Source: Roseiflexus sp. RS-1
GTDB lineage: Bacteria; Chloroflexota; Chloroflexia; Chloroflexales; Roseiflexaceae
Direction of reading: 5' to 3'
DNA length: 64,000 nucleotides
Assembly (NCBI RefSeq): GCF_000016665.1
Contig: NC_009523.1
Span: forward strand, 2,294,001-2,358,000
In this document: one piece after another, positions 8,772-16,933 of the stretch
How positions within the stretch are numbered: position 1 is the stretch's first letter
How the letters are laid out: the number at the start of each line of letters is the position of its first letter
Position numbers and translations under genes: made by a program
The notes under the pieces: model-generated
Database searches by the model: none
The model's input: only the letters and a program-made list of their open reading frames with translations
Told to the model about the DNA's origin: nothing

Positions 8772-10529
8772 TCACTCGCGCAACCTGGGCGGCAGAAAAT
8801 CGAGCTCACAGATTTCGCACAGACGAGACCAGGATGGCGATTCCACCCGCTTGCCCTCAGCCTGAGCGCAGATGCCTGGATGGAAATGTTCCAGCCAGTT
8901 GGTCTCGAACTCTTTGACGGCAGCCTGCACCAATTCCAACGCCGCCTCTGCTACATTTCTGGGGATGTACAGATGGGTGTGGATGGCTTCACCTCGGAGT
9001 TTCACAAAGAGCGGTGTCGTGTTGCCGCTGGCATCGGTATAGACCGCTCCTGCCAGATCTAGTGATAAGTTGTCGTAATAGGGCTGCAATGAGGGTGCTG
9101 TACTGGAGCGACGGACGTTACCTCCCCTGACATTCATCTCTTCCTGGTTCTGCAATGCCCTTCTGAACTTCCCTTCGCTCGACTCGTCCATCAGAGAGGC
9201 GAAGGCATCCCTTTCCGTATTACCAAACGCAGTAGCCACCGACTGCCACGTCGATCCGCCTTTGGGCTTTGCCTCAAGGGCATTATGTAGCCAGCATAGC
9301 GCAAGGCGTGCTTTGAGCAGAAACTCGTGAAGTCCGGCTGCCCGCAAATAAGCCGAACGATAGTCCTCGTTCTTGTCGATGAGGCGTTCGATTTTCGCCA
9401 GTTCATCACGCACATATGCCAGCAGCTTCGTGGGATGTGTGAATAGCGAGTCGGACGGATGCGAGGTTCCCTGCTTGAGCGCCATATGCGCCTTCAGCAA
9501 GCTATCAGCGGCAGATCGAGCATTAGAGATATGTGCCGCGCTTGGCCAGACATCGCCCAATTCGACGACACTCCAGGGGATAGCATCGTCAGGCAGTGGC
9601 GGGGTAAGTCCATCGGCAATCGCTCTGGCGTGGGTATAATCGCCATTCTCCCATGCCTCGTACATCTCGAAGAGGGTTGCCAGACGTTGTACTTTATTAA
9701 TATCCCGCTGATCGTACAGCGTTTCTCCATCGTCGGCATTGTCGATAGTTTGCGACATTGCGCCGAGAATGCCAGAACCTGACGTTCCACTATTGCCAGC
9801 CTGACCCAACAACGCACGTGCACTGCGAAAGTTGTAACTCTCATACAATCGCCGTACCTGTTCCCAGTCACGCAGGCGGAACGCTTCATATGGGTTGGCA
9901 ATCTCGCCGATCCGACAGGTATAGCCGTAAGGTTTGCCCCAATCTTTGTCGTACTCATCAAAGTCCACATACGTAATGGGCAACCCCGAATGGGCTGCAT
10001 ACAGGAACGCACCCACCACCATGCTCTTCTTGGCGCCGGTAATGTCCACCACATTGACGTGACCGTCCGGCGGCTGAGCCTCAGGCTTCCGCATTGTATC
10101 AAGTAGCGCACGGAACACTTGGGTGGGAGAGTCATTCTTGAGCTCGATAAGCTCAACGTCCTGCACTTCAGGGCGCACATCCTGAGGCAGATCGGGAACA
10201 TGAGGGAGTTTCTCGATCAAATCTTGCAACTCACGACCATGATCGTAGCCAGGAGTTCCACTGTAGAACTGGTTCAGGATCAACACGACACGCCTGGGGC
10301 GTAGCACACAGATAACCTGAAGTAGCGGTTCAAACGACTCGCCGACAGTGAGCGCAAGCGTATGCACCGGCTTGCCTGCTCCTCGCACACGTGTCGAGCC
10401 ATTTGGTTGTGAGATAGCTTGGAGTTCTCTCCCCAACAACTCGTTTATATAGACTTCAAATCCTGGTTTCTCCTTCCAGTACTCTTGTGTACGTTCTTTC
10501 AAGCCTTGTTTCGTCAGTCGTGTGGTCAT
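8772..10529 (-). CDS. CARF-domain protein of the TIGR02710 (Cas02710/Csm6-like) family
   Basis: A 585-aa protein. Residues about 50-260 look like a CARF Rossmann fold: an early VHTLALTVGESFEPLLQVI strand-helix and the ligand-loop motif DITGAKKSM near residue 160. The C-terminal half is helical. I find no canonical RNxxxH HEPN motif; RAAGLH is the only R-x4-H in the helical part and is unconvincing. ATG at 10529 is chosen because AGGGGAG precedes it by 7 nt, and the 40 codons upstream read as non-coding. It is the first gene of the III-D operon. Role: sensing of cyclic oligoadenylate made by the neighbouring Cas10, output unknown. Confidence 0.75.
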   Translation of the reverse strand: MTTRLTKQGLKERTQEYWKEKPGFEVYINELLGRELQAISQPNGSTRVRGAGKPVHTLALTVGESFEPLLQVICVLRPRRVVLILNQFYSGTPGYDHGRELQDLIEKLPHVPDLPQDVRPEVQDVELIELKNDSPTQVFRALLDTMRKPEAQPPDGHVNVVDITGAKKSMVVGAFLYAAHSGLPITYVDFDEYDKDWGKPYGYTCRIGEIANPYEAFRLRDWEQVRRLYESYNFRSARALLGQAGNSGTSGSGILGAMSQTIDNADDGETLYDQRDINKVQRLATLFEMYEAWENGDYTHARAIADGLTPPLPDDAIPWSVVELGDVWPSAAHISNARSAADSLLKAHMALKQGTSHPSDSLFTHPTKLLAYVRDELAKIERLIDKNEDYRSAYLRAAGLHEFLLKARLALCWLHNALEAKPKGGSTWQSVATAFGNTERDAFASLMDESSEGKFRRALQNQEEMNVRGGNVRRSSTAPSLQPYYDNLSLDLAGAVYTDASGNTTPLFVKLRGEAIHTHLYIPRNVAEAALELVQAAVKEFETNWLEHFHPGICAQAEGKRVESPSWSRLCEICELDFLPPRLRE

Positions 10530-10702
10530 CTCCCCACTCCCCTCTTTCTCAGCAAGGTTTCGCAATACACCTTTGTTACGCACCAATACAACTGGTGTAC
10601 CACGAGTTTTCCCCATCCTACCCCATCCCCTCACCATACACCTCACCACCGCTGCTGAAGAACAATCACCTCTTCCTGTGATTGTGCGTCTCGTGCGCTC
10701 TG

Positions 10703-11596
10703 CTATACTCGCTCAAGGAAACCGGCAAAACGCTCGCGCAGGAAACGGTAGTCGAGCGGTGCGTTGTCGGGGAGGTTCCAGGCAACGCGGCATTCGGACA
10801 GGATTGCAGTTTTGTGGGTGTTGACGGTGTTGAGCGTAATGTTGAGATGAGTCGCCGCTTCATCGGGGCGCATGCCCTTTGCAAGGGCGCGCAGCACGTC
10901 GCGCTGGCGCGGGCTGAGCCGCTCCCACACCTGGCGACACTGCGGTTCGTCGATGGCGGCAAAACGCTGCAACTGCTCCTGCACCGCCTGCATCGATGTC
11001 AGAGCCAGTGCGCGCAGCGCCGGAAAGCAGGCGCCCCACGGCACGATCGGCGTCTGGATCAACTGCACGCCGTCGGACGGGTCGACGTGCATCAGCGCGC
11101 CGTCCTTGACACGCTGCAACGTCTCTTCCGGCGTGTGCATGTGCCAGATACGGTCCTGATGGTCGCAGAGCAACGCCGCAGCCGACATTGCCAGCAGCGC
11201 CAGCATGCGCCGACCGCCGCTCAGACAGAGGTGGAGCCGTCGTCCCTCATTCTTCAGGTCGGCGATCAGGGTGCGGATGCTCTGCCATGCGACTTCGGCA
11301 TCGGCGGCGGTGCGAATGTCGGTCAACTCAACGCCGTTGACGCCGACCGGCGCCCGACGCAGACGGCAGCGCCGGTTGGTGTGGGCGTAATAGTCGTTGG
11401 GGAACTCCTGTTGCAGGCGGCTCAGCGCCTGGCGCGTGCGTGGGTTGGTGAGCGACAGGTGAATGAGATACACGTCGGTAATCGGTTCGCCCCGCGCCAG
11501 CAGCGCATCGAGGGCAAAGGTCACGATCTGCGGCTGACCGCCCAGGGTGGCGACCAGCGTGGTGGTATGTGCGAGTTCCGAGTTGGTATCTGTCAT
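10703..11596 (-). CDS. CARF (NE0113/Csm6-type) fused to LuxR-type HTH: putative cOA-responsive regulator
   Basis: About 297 aa. The N-terminal 170 residues resemble the NE0113 CRISPR family (TIGR02584): ATLGGQPQIVTFALDALLA at the start, then LHLCLSGGRRMLALLAMS near residue 127 and a following DRIWHMH. The C-terminus is a classic LuxR/GerE DNA-binding domain: LSPRQRDVLRALAKGM followed by LNTVNTHKTAIL, residues about 226-275. The second Met (11596) is preferred; an extension to 11611 is possible. It is divergent from the Csx3-fusion gene with almost no spacer, which suggests it controls that promoter and its own. It may also cleave or simply bind cyclic oligoadenylate. Confidence 0.72.
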   Translation of the reverse strand: MTDTNSELAHTTTLVATLGGQPQIVTFALDALLARGEPITDVYLIHLSLTNPRTRQALSRLQQEFPNDYYAHTNRRCRLRRAPVGVNGVELTDIRTAADAEVAWQSIRTLIADLKNEGRRLHLCLSGGRRMLALLAMSAAALLCDHQDRIWHMHTPEETLQRVKDGALMHVDPSDGVQLIQTPIVPWGACFPALRALALTSMQAVQEQLQRFAAIDEPQCRQVWERLSPRQRDVLRALAKGMRPDEAATHLNITLNTVNTHKTAILSECRVAWNLPDNAPLDYRFLRERFAGFLERV

Positions 11597-11620
11597 GACA
11601 CGATGTAACACAATGTCACA
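11591..11620. promoter_or_regulatory. Operator-like palindrome and repeats between CARF-HTH and Csx3-fusion genes
   Basis: The 10-bp perfect palindrome TGTCATGACA (11591-11600) covers the start codon of the CARF-HTH gene. Beyond it, on the minus strand, come the related 7-mers GTTACAT and GTGACAT. This packs repeated half-sites into the only region between two divergent genes, one of which encodes a DNA-binding protein. A role as the autoregulatory operator is inference. Confidence 0.4.
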
Positions 11621-11634
11621 AGGAGGAAATGCCG

Positions 11635-12828
11635 ATGAATCCCTTTCCTGCCGTCGTGATCGGCGGTCCGCCGCACAGCGGCAAATCGGTGTTGACCTAT
11701 CTGCTGACGCGGCAGTTGCGCGCGTTGCGGGTTGAGCACTACGTGCTGCGCGCCTGCCCCGATGGCGAAGGCGACTGGAGCCAGGAAGCGCCGCCTGAAC
11801 GGGTGCGCCTGCTGCGCCAGAAGGGACAGTTCAGCCAGGATTTTGTCGACCGCGTCTGCCGCGACCTGGCGCAGCGCCACCTGCCGCTCATCGTCGATGT
11901 CGGCGGCAAACCGACGCCTGACCAGGAACGGATCCTCGATCAGTGCACCCACGCGGTGCTCATTTCCGCGAACGAGGCGGGGTTGAAAGAGTGGCGCGAC
12001 CGCTTCGAGCGCCATGGCTTGCCGATCATCGCCGAACTGCACTCCGTGCTCATCGGCGAGGATTGCATCGAAGCCGAAATACCGGTGCTGCGCGGGCAGA
12101 TTGCCAACCTGGAACGCTTCACCGGAGTCGGCGGTTTGATGGTCGAGGCGCTGGCGCAACAGTTACAGTGTCTCATGACCTATACCGACGCCGACCTGAA
12201 AACGTATCATTGTTCCCACGCCCCCACCGAACTGGTCGTCGATGTGGATCACCTTGCCTGGTGGGTCGAATTGCCGGAGCAGCAACACTGGCTGCCGGCG
12301 TATCTCGCGCGCGCGCTCACGTATGCGCCTAAAGGAACGCCGCTCTCGATCTACGGTCGCGGTCCCAACTGGCTCTACGCAGCGCTGGCGCTGCACGCCG
12401 CACCGCACCAGGTCTATCTCTTCGACCCGCGCATGGGATGGGTTGCGCCGGTGACGCTCCACTGCACGCCAGCGGCGACGGCGGATGCGGTTGCGTGGAA
12501 GATCGAACCATTTCCGACGCACACCTGGATCGAACTGACGCCGACTCAGCCCTACCTCGACTACGACGACGTCAATGGCACAGCGCTGCCCGCGCTCGAC
12601 CCGTCGCATGGCGTTGTGCTCAGTGGAAAACTTCCGTTCTGGTTGCTGCTCGGTGCGGCGCTTGCCTATTGCCATCACCCGTGGCTTGGCATCGTTCAGG
12701 CGCAGCAGTATGACGAGTGCATTGTGGTGATGAGCAGGGATGCAGCGTACCAGCCGGGCGCCTGCTTCCGCTTTAGAACCGATCCTCATCACGGAACAAC
12801 CATCGGGAGCATGACACAGGAACGCTAG
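11635..12828 (+). CDS. P-loop NTPase fused to two Csx3-like modules (putative ring nuclease, Crn3-type)
   Basis: A 397-aa fusion. Residues 9-18 hold a Walker A loop (GGPPHSGKS) at the start of a small kinase-like P-loop domain of about 170 residues. Two similar modules follow: one with VVDVDHLAWWVEL, GRGPNWLYAALA and FDPRMG (about 200-270), and one with GVVLSGKLPFWLLLGAALA and CIVVMS (about 315-365). Both match the SGxxPxWL pattern I know from Csx3, a cyclic tetra-adenylate-degrading ring nuclease; ATPase-Csx3 fusions are known. The ATG at 11635 is chosen because AGGAGG (11621-11626) lies 8 nt upstream, against only 2 nt for the ATG at 11629. Confidence 0.68.
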   Translation: MNPFPAVVIGGPPHSGKSVLTYLLTRQLRALRVEHYVLRACPDGEGDWSQEAPPERVRLLRQKGQFSQDFVDRVCRDLAQRHLPLIVDVGGKPTPDQERILDQCTHAVLISANEAGLKEWRDRFERHGLPIIAELHSVLIGEDCIEAEIPVLRGQIANLERFTGVGGLMVEALAQQLQCLMTYTDADLKTYHCSHAPTELVVDVDHLAWWVELPEQQHWLPAYLARALTYAPKGTPLSIYGRGPNWLYAALALHAAPHQVYLFDPRMGWVAPVTLHCTPAATADAVAWKIEPFPTHTWIELTPTQPYLDYDDVNGTALPALDPSHGVVLSGKLPFWLLLGAALAYCHHPWLGIVQAQQYDECIVVMSRDAAYQPGACFRFRTDPHHGTTIGSMTQER

Positions 12829-12972
12829 CGCCAATTATATATGAGGTCTCGAAATGGAACAACCTGCCAGGCGCGTTCTCACGGGCATATCTCTCGGCGG
12901 AGCAGGTGACGCATTTGTGACGGCTGTTCATGGTACACTTGATGCGTTGCTGTCCCGGTCTTCCGGCGCGCG

Positions 12973-13084
12973 GTGAAATTGCGACGGCGGGGGTGTCTTA
13001 TCTGAGAAAGCTACCACTGACACATTCACCCCTAGCGGCGATGTGCGTGAAATTGCGACGGCGGGGGTGTCTTATCTGAGAAAG
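12973..13084 (+). CRISPR. Two-repeat CRISPR-like mini-array upstream of cas8
   Basis: A 38-nt sequence beginning GTGAAATTGCGACGG and ending TTATCTGAGAAAG occurs twice without mismatch (12973-13010 and 13047-13084), separated by 36 nt of unique sequence. The 74-nt period equals that of real arrays, and the repeat differs from the main array's. The end TATCTGAGAAA also resembles the terminus of the dispersed element at 15.8, 32.7 and 57.7 kb, so a repeat-element origin is an alternative. The remaining bases of the 12829-13163 gap show nothing else I can support. Confidence 0.45.
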
Positions 13085-13163
13085 AGAGGGAAACAGGTTC
13101 GCAACGCTGTGGGTGTGGAAAGGAACGCACCTGTCAACCCAGGAATCAGCAGAGGAGTCGGGC

Positions 13164-14657
13164 ATGATCACCTATACCGGACATCCATTCGTCGATACGG
13201 GGTTTGCCGTGATCACCGCTTTTGTGCGTAAACGGCGCTTTGCCGATCTCGCCGACGACGATTTTCAGCAGATCGCCGACTATATCGAAGCGAACTATGT
13301 GCGACAGCCCCTGCGCAGCTTTTTGACCGTGGCGTTTACCAGTAATGCATGGTTCGCGCAATCGGCGTTCAATCCCGACCGGCCCGACCTGTCGCCGGAA
13401 AAACAGACTGAAGCGCGTGAGAAGCGCCAGTACTGGGCGGATCGGCATTTGCGCCAGTGGCAGCAGAGCGCTGCTGCGCTCGAAACCTGCCTTTTCACCG
13501 GATTACCGGCGGCAGGTCTTGAATTGTCGCAGAAGTTGCAACCGGGACGGGTAGGGCGGGCGCAAATGCCATTGCTTCAGGGTGATGATGCGATCAACTT
13601 CTTTATCAATGGCGACCCTGGTTTGCCGATGGCGGCGGAAGCGATTCTGGCACTCCAGGCGATGCCTCTGGGATGCGCTAAAGTCGGTGGGGGCTTGCTC
13701 GCCGTGCACTGCGATGATGAGGCGTTGACGATCGCCTTCGCAACACGCTTCTTGCAGCGCAATCTCAACGATGTGGCGAAAGCGCAGGCTGCCGGCGAAA
13801 AGAAACTGCCCGGTTCGCCGCGCAGTCTGAAGACGCTGCTGGTTGAGACATTGACCGAGATTCTGATTCGGCAGATTCAGGAAGAGGAGCGACGCGCACG
13901 GCGTCCGGCGATCACGGCCTACTATTTCAACAATGGTCAGTCGCCGTTTCTTGAAATCTACCATCTGCCGCTCCAGATTACCGGTTTTCTCCTGGCAGTG
14001 CATACCCCTGCCTACCGCGCGATCTGGAATGAACTGGTGCAACGTGGCTGGCAGCGCGCAGGAATATCAGGCAAGCAGGGGAAGGCAGTCGATCCGGTTG
14101 AACCACATTTCAACTATCTGTACGAAGACCTTTTTACCCTGCCGGCGCAGGCGGCGCGGTTCGTGCGCACCTATTTTCTGCGCATTCCCGATCTTCGTCG
14201 CTCAGCGGACGATCCGCGGCGCGAGTATTCGCCGCGCCGCGAAGCCGATCTGGTTTCATGGCCGCTCGTTGAACTCTTTGCACAGGAGGTATTGCTCATG
14301 ACCGATGACCGGGTAACGAAATTGAAGGAGTTGGGCGATAAACTGGCTGATTACACCCGTTATCAGGGAGGTAAGCGTTTTTTTCGCCAGTTCTTTGTCG
14401 AGCAGCGAAGTGATAACTTTCTCAGCCTGCTGAACAAAGCCAATATCGACTACACGCGCTACAAGCGTGGTCAGGAGACATTGTTCGATCTCGATAGTTT
14501 TCTGACCATTTTTATGGAGGGCGATGAGGTCTTGCGCAAGGACTGGCGCCTGATGCGAGATCTGGTGCTCATTCGTATGGTCGAACAGTTGCGCGACTGG
14601 ATCGCCGGCAACCCTGATGCCATTCCAGCCGAAGAAGAAGTTGCAGCAAACGAATAG
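13164..14657 (+). CDS. cas8: Cas8 (Cst1/Cas8a1-like), type I-B Cascade large subunit
   Basis: A 497-aa protein beginning MITYTGHPFVDTGFAVITA, a start I associate with the Cst1 family of Cas8 proteins, expected to recognise PAM and organise the I-B Cascade. The ATG at 13164 is preferred because AGAGGAG (13151-13157) precedes it and the conserved motif begins there; an open extension to 13113 is probably not translated. It is the first gene of the cas8-cas7-cas5-cas3-cas6-cas1-cas2-cas4 run and is 18 nt from cas7. No catalytic motif is expected. Confidence 0.8.
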   Translation: MITYTGHPFVDTGFAVITAFVRKRRFADLADDDFQQIADYIEANYVRQPLRSFLTVAFTSNAWFAQSAFNPDRPDLSPEKQTEAREKRQYWADRHLRQWQQSAAALETCLFTGLPAAGLELSQKLQPGRVGRAQMPLLQGDDAINFFINGDPGLPMAAEAILALQAMPLGCAKVGGGLLAVHCDDEALTIAFATRFLQRNLNDVAKAQAAGEKKLPGSPRSLKTLLVETLTEILIRQIQEEERRARRPAITAYYFNNGQSPFLEIYHLPLQITGFLLAVHTPAYRAIWNELVQRGWQRAGISGKQGKAVDPVEPHFNYLYEDLFTLPAQAARFVRTYFLRIPDLRRSADDPRREYSPRREADLVSWPLVELFAQEVLLMTDDRVTKLKELGDKLADYTRYQGGKRFFRQFFVEQRSDNFLSLLNKANIDYTRYKRGQETLFDLDSFLTIFMEGDEVLRKDWRLMRDLVLIRMVEQLRDWIAGNPDAIPAEEEVAANE

Positions 14658-14675
14658 AGAGGAGCGACATCAACC

Positions 14676-15767
14676 ATGGCATTCGTAACCGGTTTACTGC
14701 TGATCGATGCGCCAGCGTCGGCGCTCAACAACCTCGGCTCGATCCCCGGCGAGCGGGAAGAGAACACGGTCGGGGTCAAGATGATTACCACCAAGACCGG
14801 CAATTTTCCCTACGTTTCGGCGCAGGCATTTCGCTACTGGTTGCGCACGACGCTCGAACAACGGGTGCCGGAATGGCGGGCGTCGCCGATCTTCCGTGAA
14901 GAGAAAATCGCCTATACCGACGCCAACCCGATCCGCTACTGGGACGACGATCTCTTCGGTTATATGCGCGCTCCTGGTAAGGCGGACACCGCCAGAAAGA
15001 GCCGTGAGCAGATCAGTTTGCTCGAAGATGCAACACCGGTGAAAGAGACGGTGACACGCGCCTCGCCGTTCCGCGTCAGCACCCTGGTCTCGATTGCGCC
15101 GGTGAATCCGACCAGTGATTTCGGCGTGATGTCGCGCCACGAGGGGAATCCGGTGCCGCATGAGCATCAGTTCTACCGCGCGACCCTGAAGGGCCTCTTC
15201 TCGCTCGATCTGTGGGCGTGCGGCACGTTCTCGTACCGTAATCGCACCGGGTTCCGCAATCTCGACGACGAGCGGGTGCGTCTGGTCGCCGATGTTTCGG
15301 GGGTTGAGCATCTCAAGGATGAGCAATCATACCGGCTGCCGAAAGATCAGCGGATCGCCCGGGTGAAGGCGCTGTTCAGCGGACTGGCGCAGCTGGAAGG
15401 CGGCGCCAAACAGACGCTCCACTATACCGATGTCAGCCCGGCGCTGGTGATCTTTGCCGTCACCGACGGCGGCAATCATATCTTCCATCACACCGTGGGG
15501 GCGAATCGCAGCGGGTTGCCGGAGATCAAAATCGATGCGCTGCGGGAGGCGTTGCGTGTGTTTGCCGATAGCATCCGCTCGCCGGTGTATGTCGGCTGGG
15601 TCAGGGGTTATCTGGACGAGGCGCGGGCCGGGTTTGAGCAGTTCGTTGCCGAACATAATGCGGTTGCCGCTAAGGAAGGCTTGCCAGTGATCACAGTGAG
15701 CCATCCGCGTGAGGCCTTTATGGCGTTTGTGGCAGCCTGCGACGAGCATCCTGAGTGGCTGGATTAG
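14676..15767 (+). CDS. cas7: Cas7 (Cst2/DevR family), type I-B Cascade backbone
   Basis: A 363-aa protein beginning MAFVTGLLLIDAPASALNN with the Cst2/DevR features TGNFPYVSAQAFRYWLRTTL and PFRVSTLVSI. It should polymerise along the crRNA in the type I-B Cascade. It follows cas8 after 18 nt with a GAGAGGAG ribosome site. The downstream spacing to cas5 is unusually wide (428 nt) because repetitive elements sit between the two genes, so cas5 onward may need readthrough or a second promoter. Confidence 0.88.
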   Translation: MAFVTGLLLIDAPASALNNLGSIPGEREENTVGVKMITTKTGNFPYVSAQAFRYWLRTTLEQRVPEWRASPIFREEKIAYTDANPIRYWDDDLFGYMRAPGKADTARKSREQISLLEDATPVKETVTRASPFRVSTLVSIAPVNPTSDFGVMSRHEGNPVPHEHQFYRATLKGLFSLDLWACGTFSYRNRTGFRNLDDERVRLVADVSGVEHLKDEQSYRLPKDQRIARVKALFSGLAQLEGGAKQTLHYTDVSPALVIFAVTDGGNHIFHHTVGANRSGLPEIKIDALREALRVFADSIRSPVYVGWVRGYLDEARAGFEQFVAEHNAVAAKEGLPVITVSHPREAFMAFVAACDEHPEWLD

Positions 15768-15807
15768 CGACGCCTCGATGGCTGATGGTCAGTGCGAGTC
15801 ACAATTA

Positions 15808-16070
15808 TTGCAGTTCTCTAAGAGGTTGAACACTCCCAGAATCGCGCTCCCCACACGGCGACCGAAATGATGGAGATTGAGAAATAAATCCGGTATACGC
15901 CCTTGCCGTGGGGCTAAAGCCCTCGGCTATGGAATGCAAAGCCCGCCTGCGCGGGCTATGGCGGATTATTTACTCAAAGACCATAATTTCGGTCTACGCT
16001 CTGCCGGAAACGGGCGCCTTACGCGACGCAGCAGGCTCAGACAGGGGTCAGCGTATCTGAGAAATACTGT
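15808..16070. repeat. Dispersed MITE-like element (copy 1) inside the cas operon, with a second element nested in it
   Basis: The stretch between cas7 and cas5 matches a second copy at 32.7 kb: both share GTTGAACACT near the start, CGCGCTCCCCAC, TTTCGGTCTAC, then ACAGGGGTCA and CGTATCTGAGAAAT at the end. The ends are imperfect inverted repeats related to TTCTCAGATACGTTGA. In this copy a 118-bp second element interrupts the sequence between CCGAAAT and TTTCGG. From 16071 to 16195 I see only an 8-bp inverted repeat (GAGGGCAG and CTGCCCTC). Confidence 0.65.
15869..15986. mobile_element. 118-bp palindromic MITE-like element, nested copy
   Basis: An imperfect palindrome. It begins GATGGAGATTGAGAAATAA and ends in the inverse-complementary ATTATTTACTCAAAGACCATA, with an inner stem built on CCGTGGGGCTAAAGCCC and GCCCGCCTGCGCGGGC. 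Further copies lie at 33010 and 57737. It encodes no protein; the size and terminal inverted repeats fit a non-autonomous transposable element. The element lacks an obvious transposase donor in this window. Confidence 0.6.
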
Positions 16071-16195
16071 GATGATACACGTGGTGTCGGAGGCACGTGT
16101 GAGGGCAGGACTGCGTTCCTGTGCTCAGGTGGCGCTCTGCCCTCTCGCACTGACCATGGTCGCACGGAGGTTTTTTATTGTGAAGGAGCAGTCCC

Positions 16196-16933
16196 ATGCA
16201 GGCGCTGAAGATTGTGCTTGAAGGTGTAACTACTTCGTTTCGCTATCCGCACTTTATGCTTGGTGTGCAGCCGGGCTTTCCGTTGCCGCCGCCAGCGACG
16301 ATTTACGGGCATGTGTGCAGTGCGTTGGGTGAGTGGTTTGATCCAGAGGGGGTGGCATTCGCGTACCATTTCACTGTTGCCGGTGAAGGGTATGACCTTG
16401 AACATATTCACGTGCTTTCGGCATCGTCGGGTAAATTGCCCGGCGGCGAACGCAAGGCGCTCGAAGGAAATATCAATCCTTTCAAGCGCCAGATCTTGCT
16501 GTTCCCGCGGTTGACGCTCTACCTCAACCGGCCCGAATGGATCGATGCCTTCCGTCGCCCGCGCTACCCGGTTGTGCTCGGTCGCTCGCAGGACCTGGCT
16601 TCCTACACTCGGATCGAGATTGTTGAGTTGCAGCCGGCGGAACAGGTCTATTTCGAGCATACTCTGCTGCCGTACTCGATGGCGGCGCAGGCGCCGGCTG
16701 GCGTCGTGACCCTTATGCCGCGCTGGATCGATTACCGTCAGCGACGGCGGCCCGGTTTTGCGCGGTACCTGATGCTGACTGAGCGCATCACGACAAAACA
16801 TATGCTGCGTTTCGGTCAGCAGACGCCGGTCTACTGGAGCGATCCCACGGTGCCGATGGTTGACGGATTGCCGCTCGGATTGTGGTTTCACACTTTTGTA
16901 GGGGCAGACAATGAAACCCTTACCGTGGCCTGA
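16196..16933 (+). CDS. cas5: Cas5 (Cas5t family), type I-B
   Basis: A 245-aa Cas5 that should cap the 5' handle of the crRNA in Cascade. The N-terminus KIVLEGVTTSFRYPHFMLG followed by FPLPPPATIYGHVCSALG is the standard Cas5 beta-strand plus glycine-loop opening. AAGGAG lies 10 nt upstream of the ATG. Its 3' end overlaps the start of cas3 by 23 nt, indicating translational coupling. Confidence 0.85.
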   Translation: MQALKIVLEGVTTSFRYPHFMLGVQPGFPLPPPATIYGHVCSALGEWFDPEGVAFAYHFTVAGEGYDLEHIHVLSASSGKLPGGERKALEGNINPFKRQILLFPRLTLYLNRPEWIDAFRRPRYPVVLGRSQDLASYTRIEIVELQPAEQVYFEHTLLPYSMAAQAPAGVVTLMPRWIDYRQRRRPGFARYLMLTERITTKHMLRFGQQTPVYWSDPTVPMVDGLPLGLWFHTFVGADNETLTVA

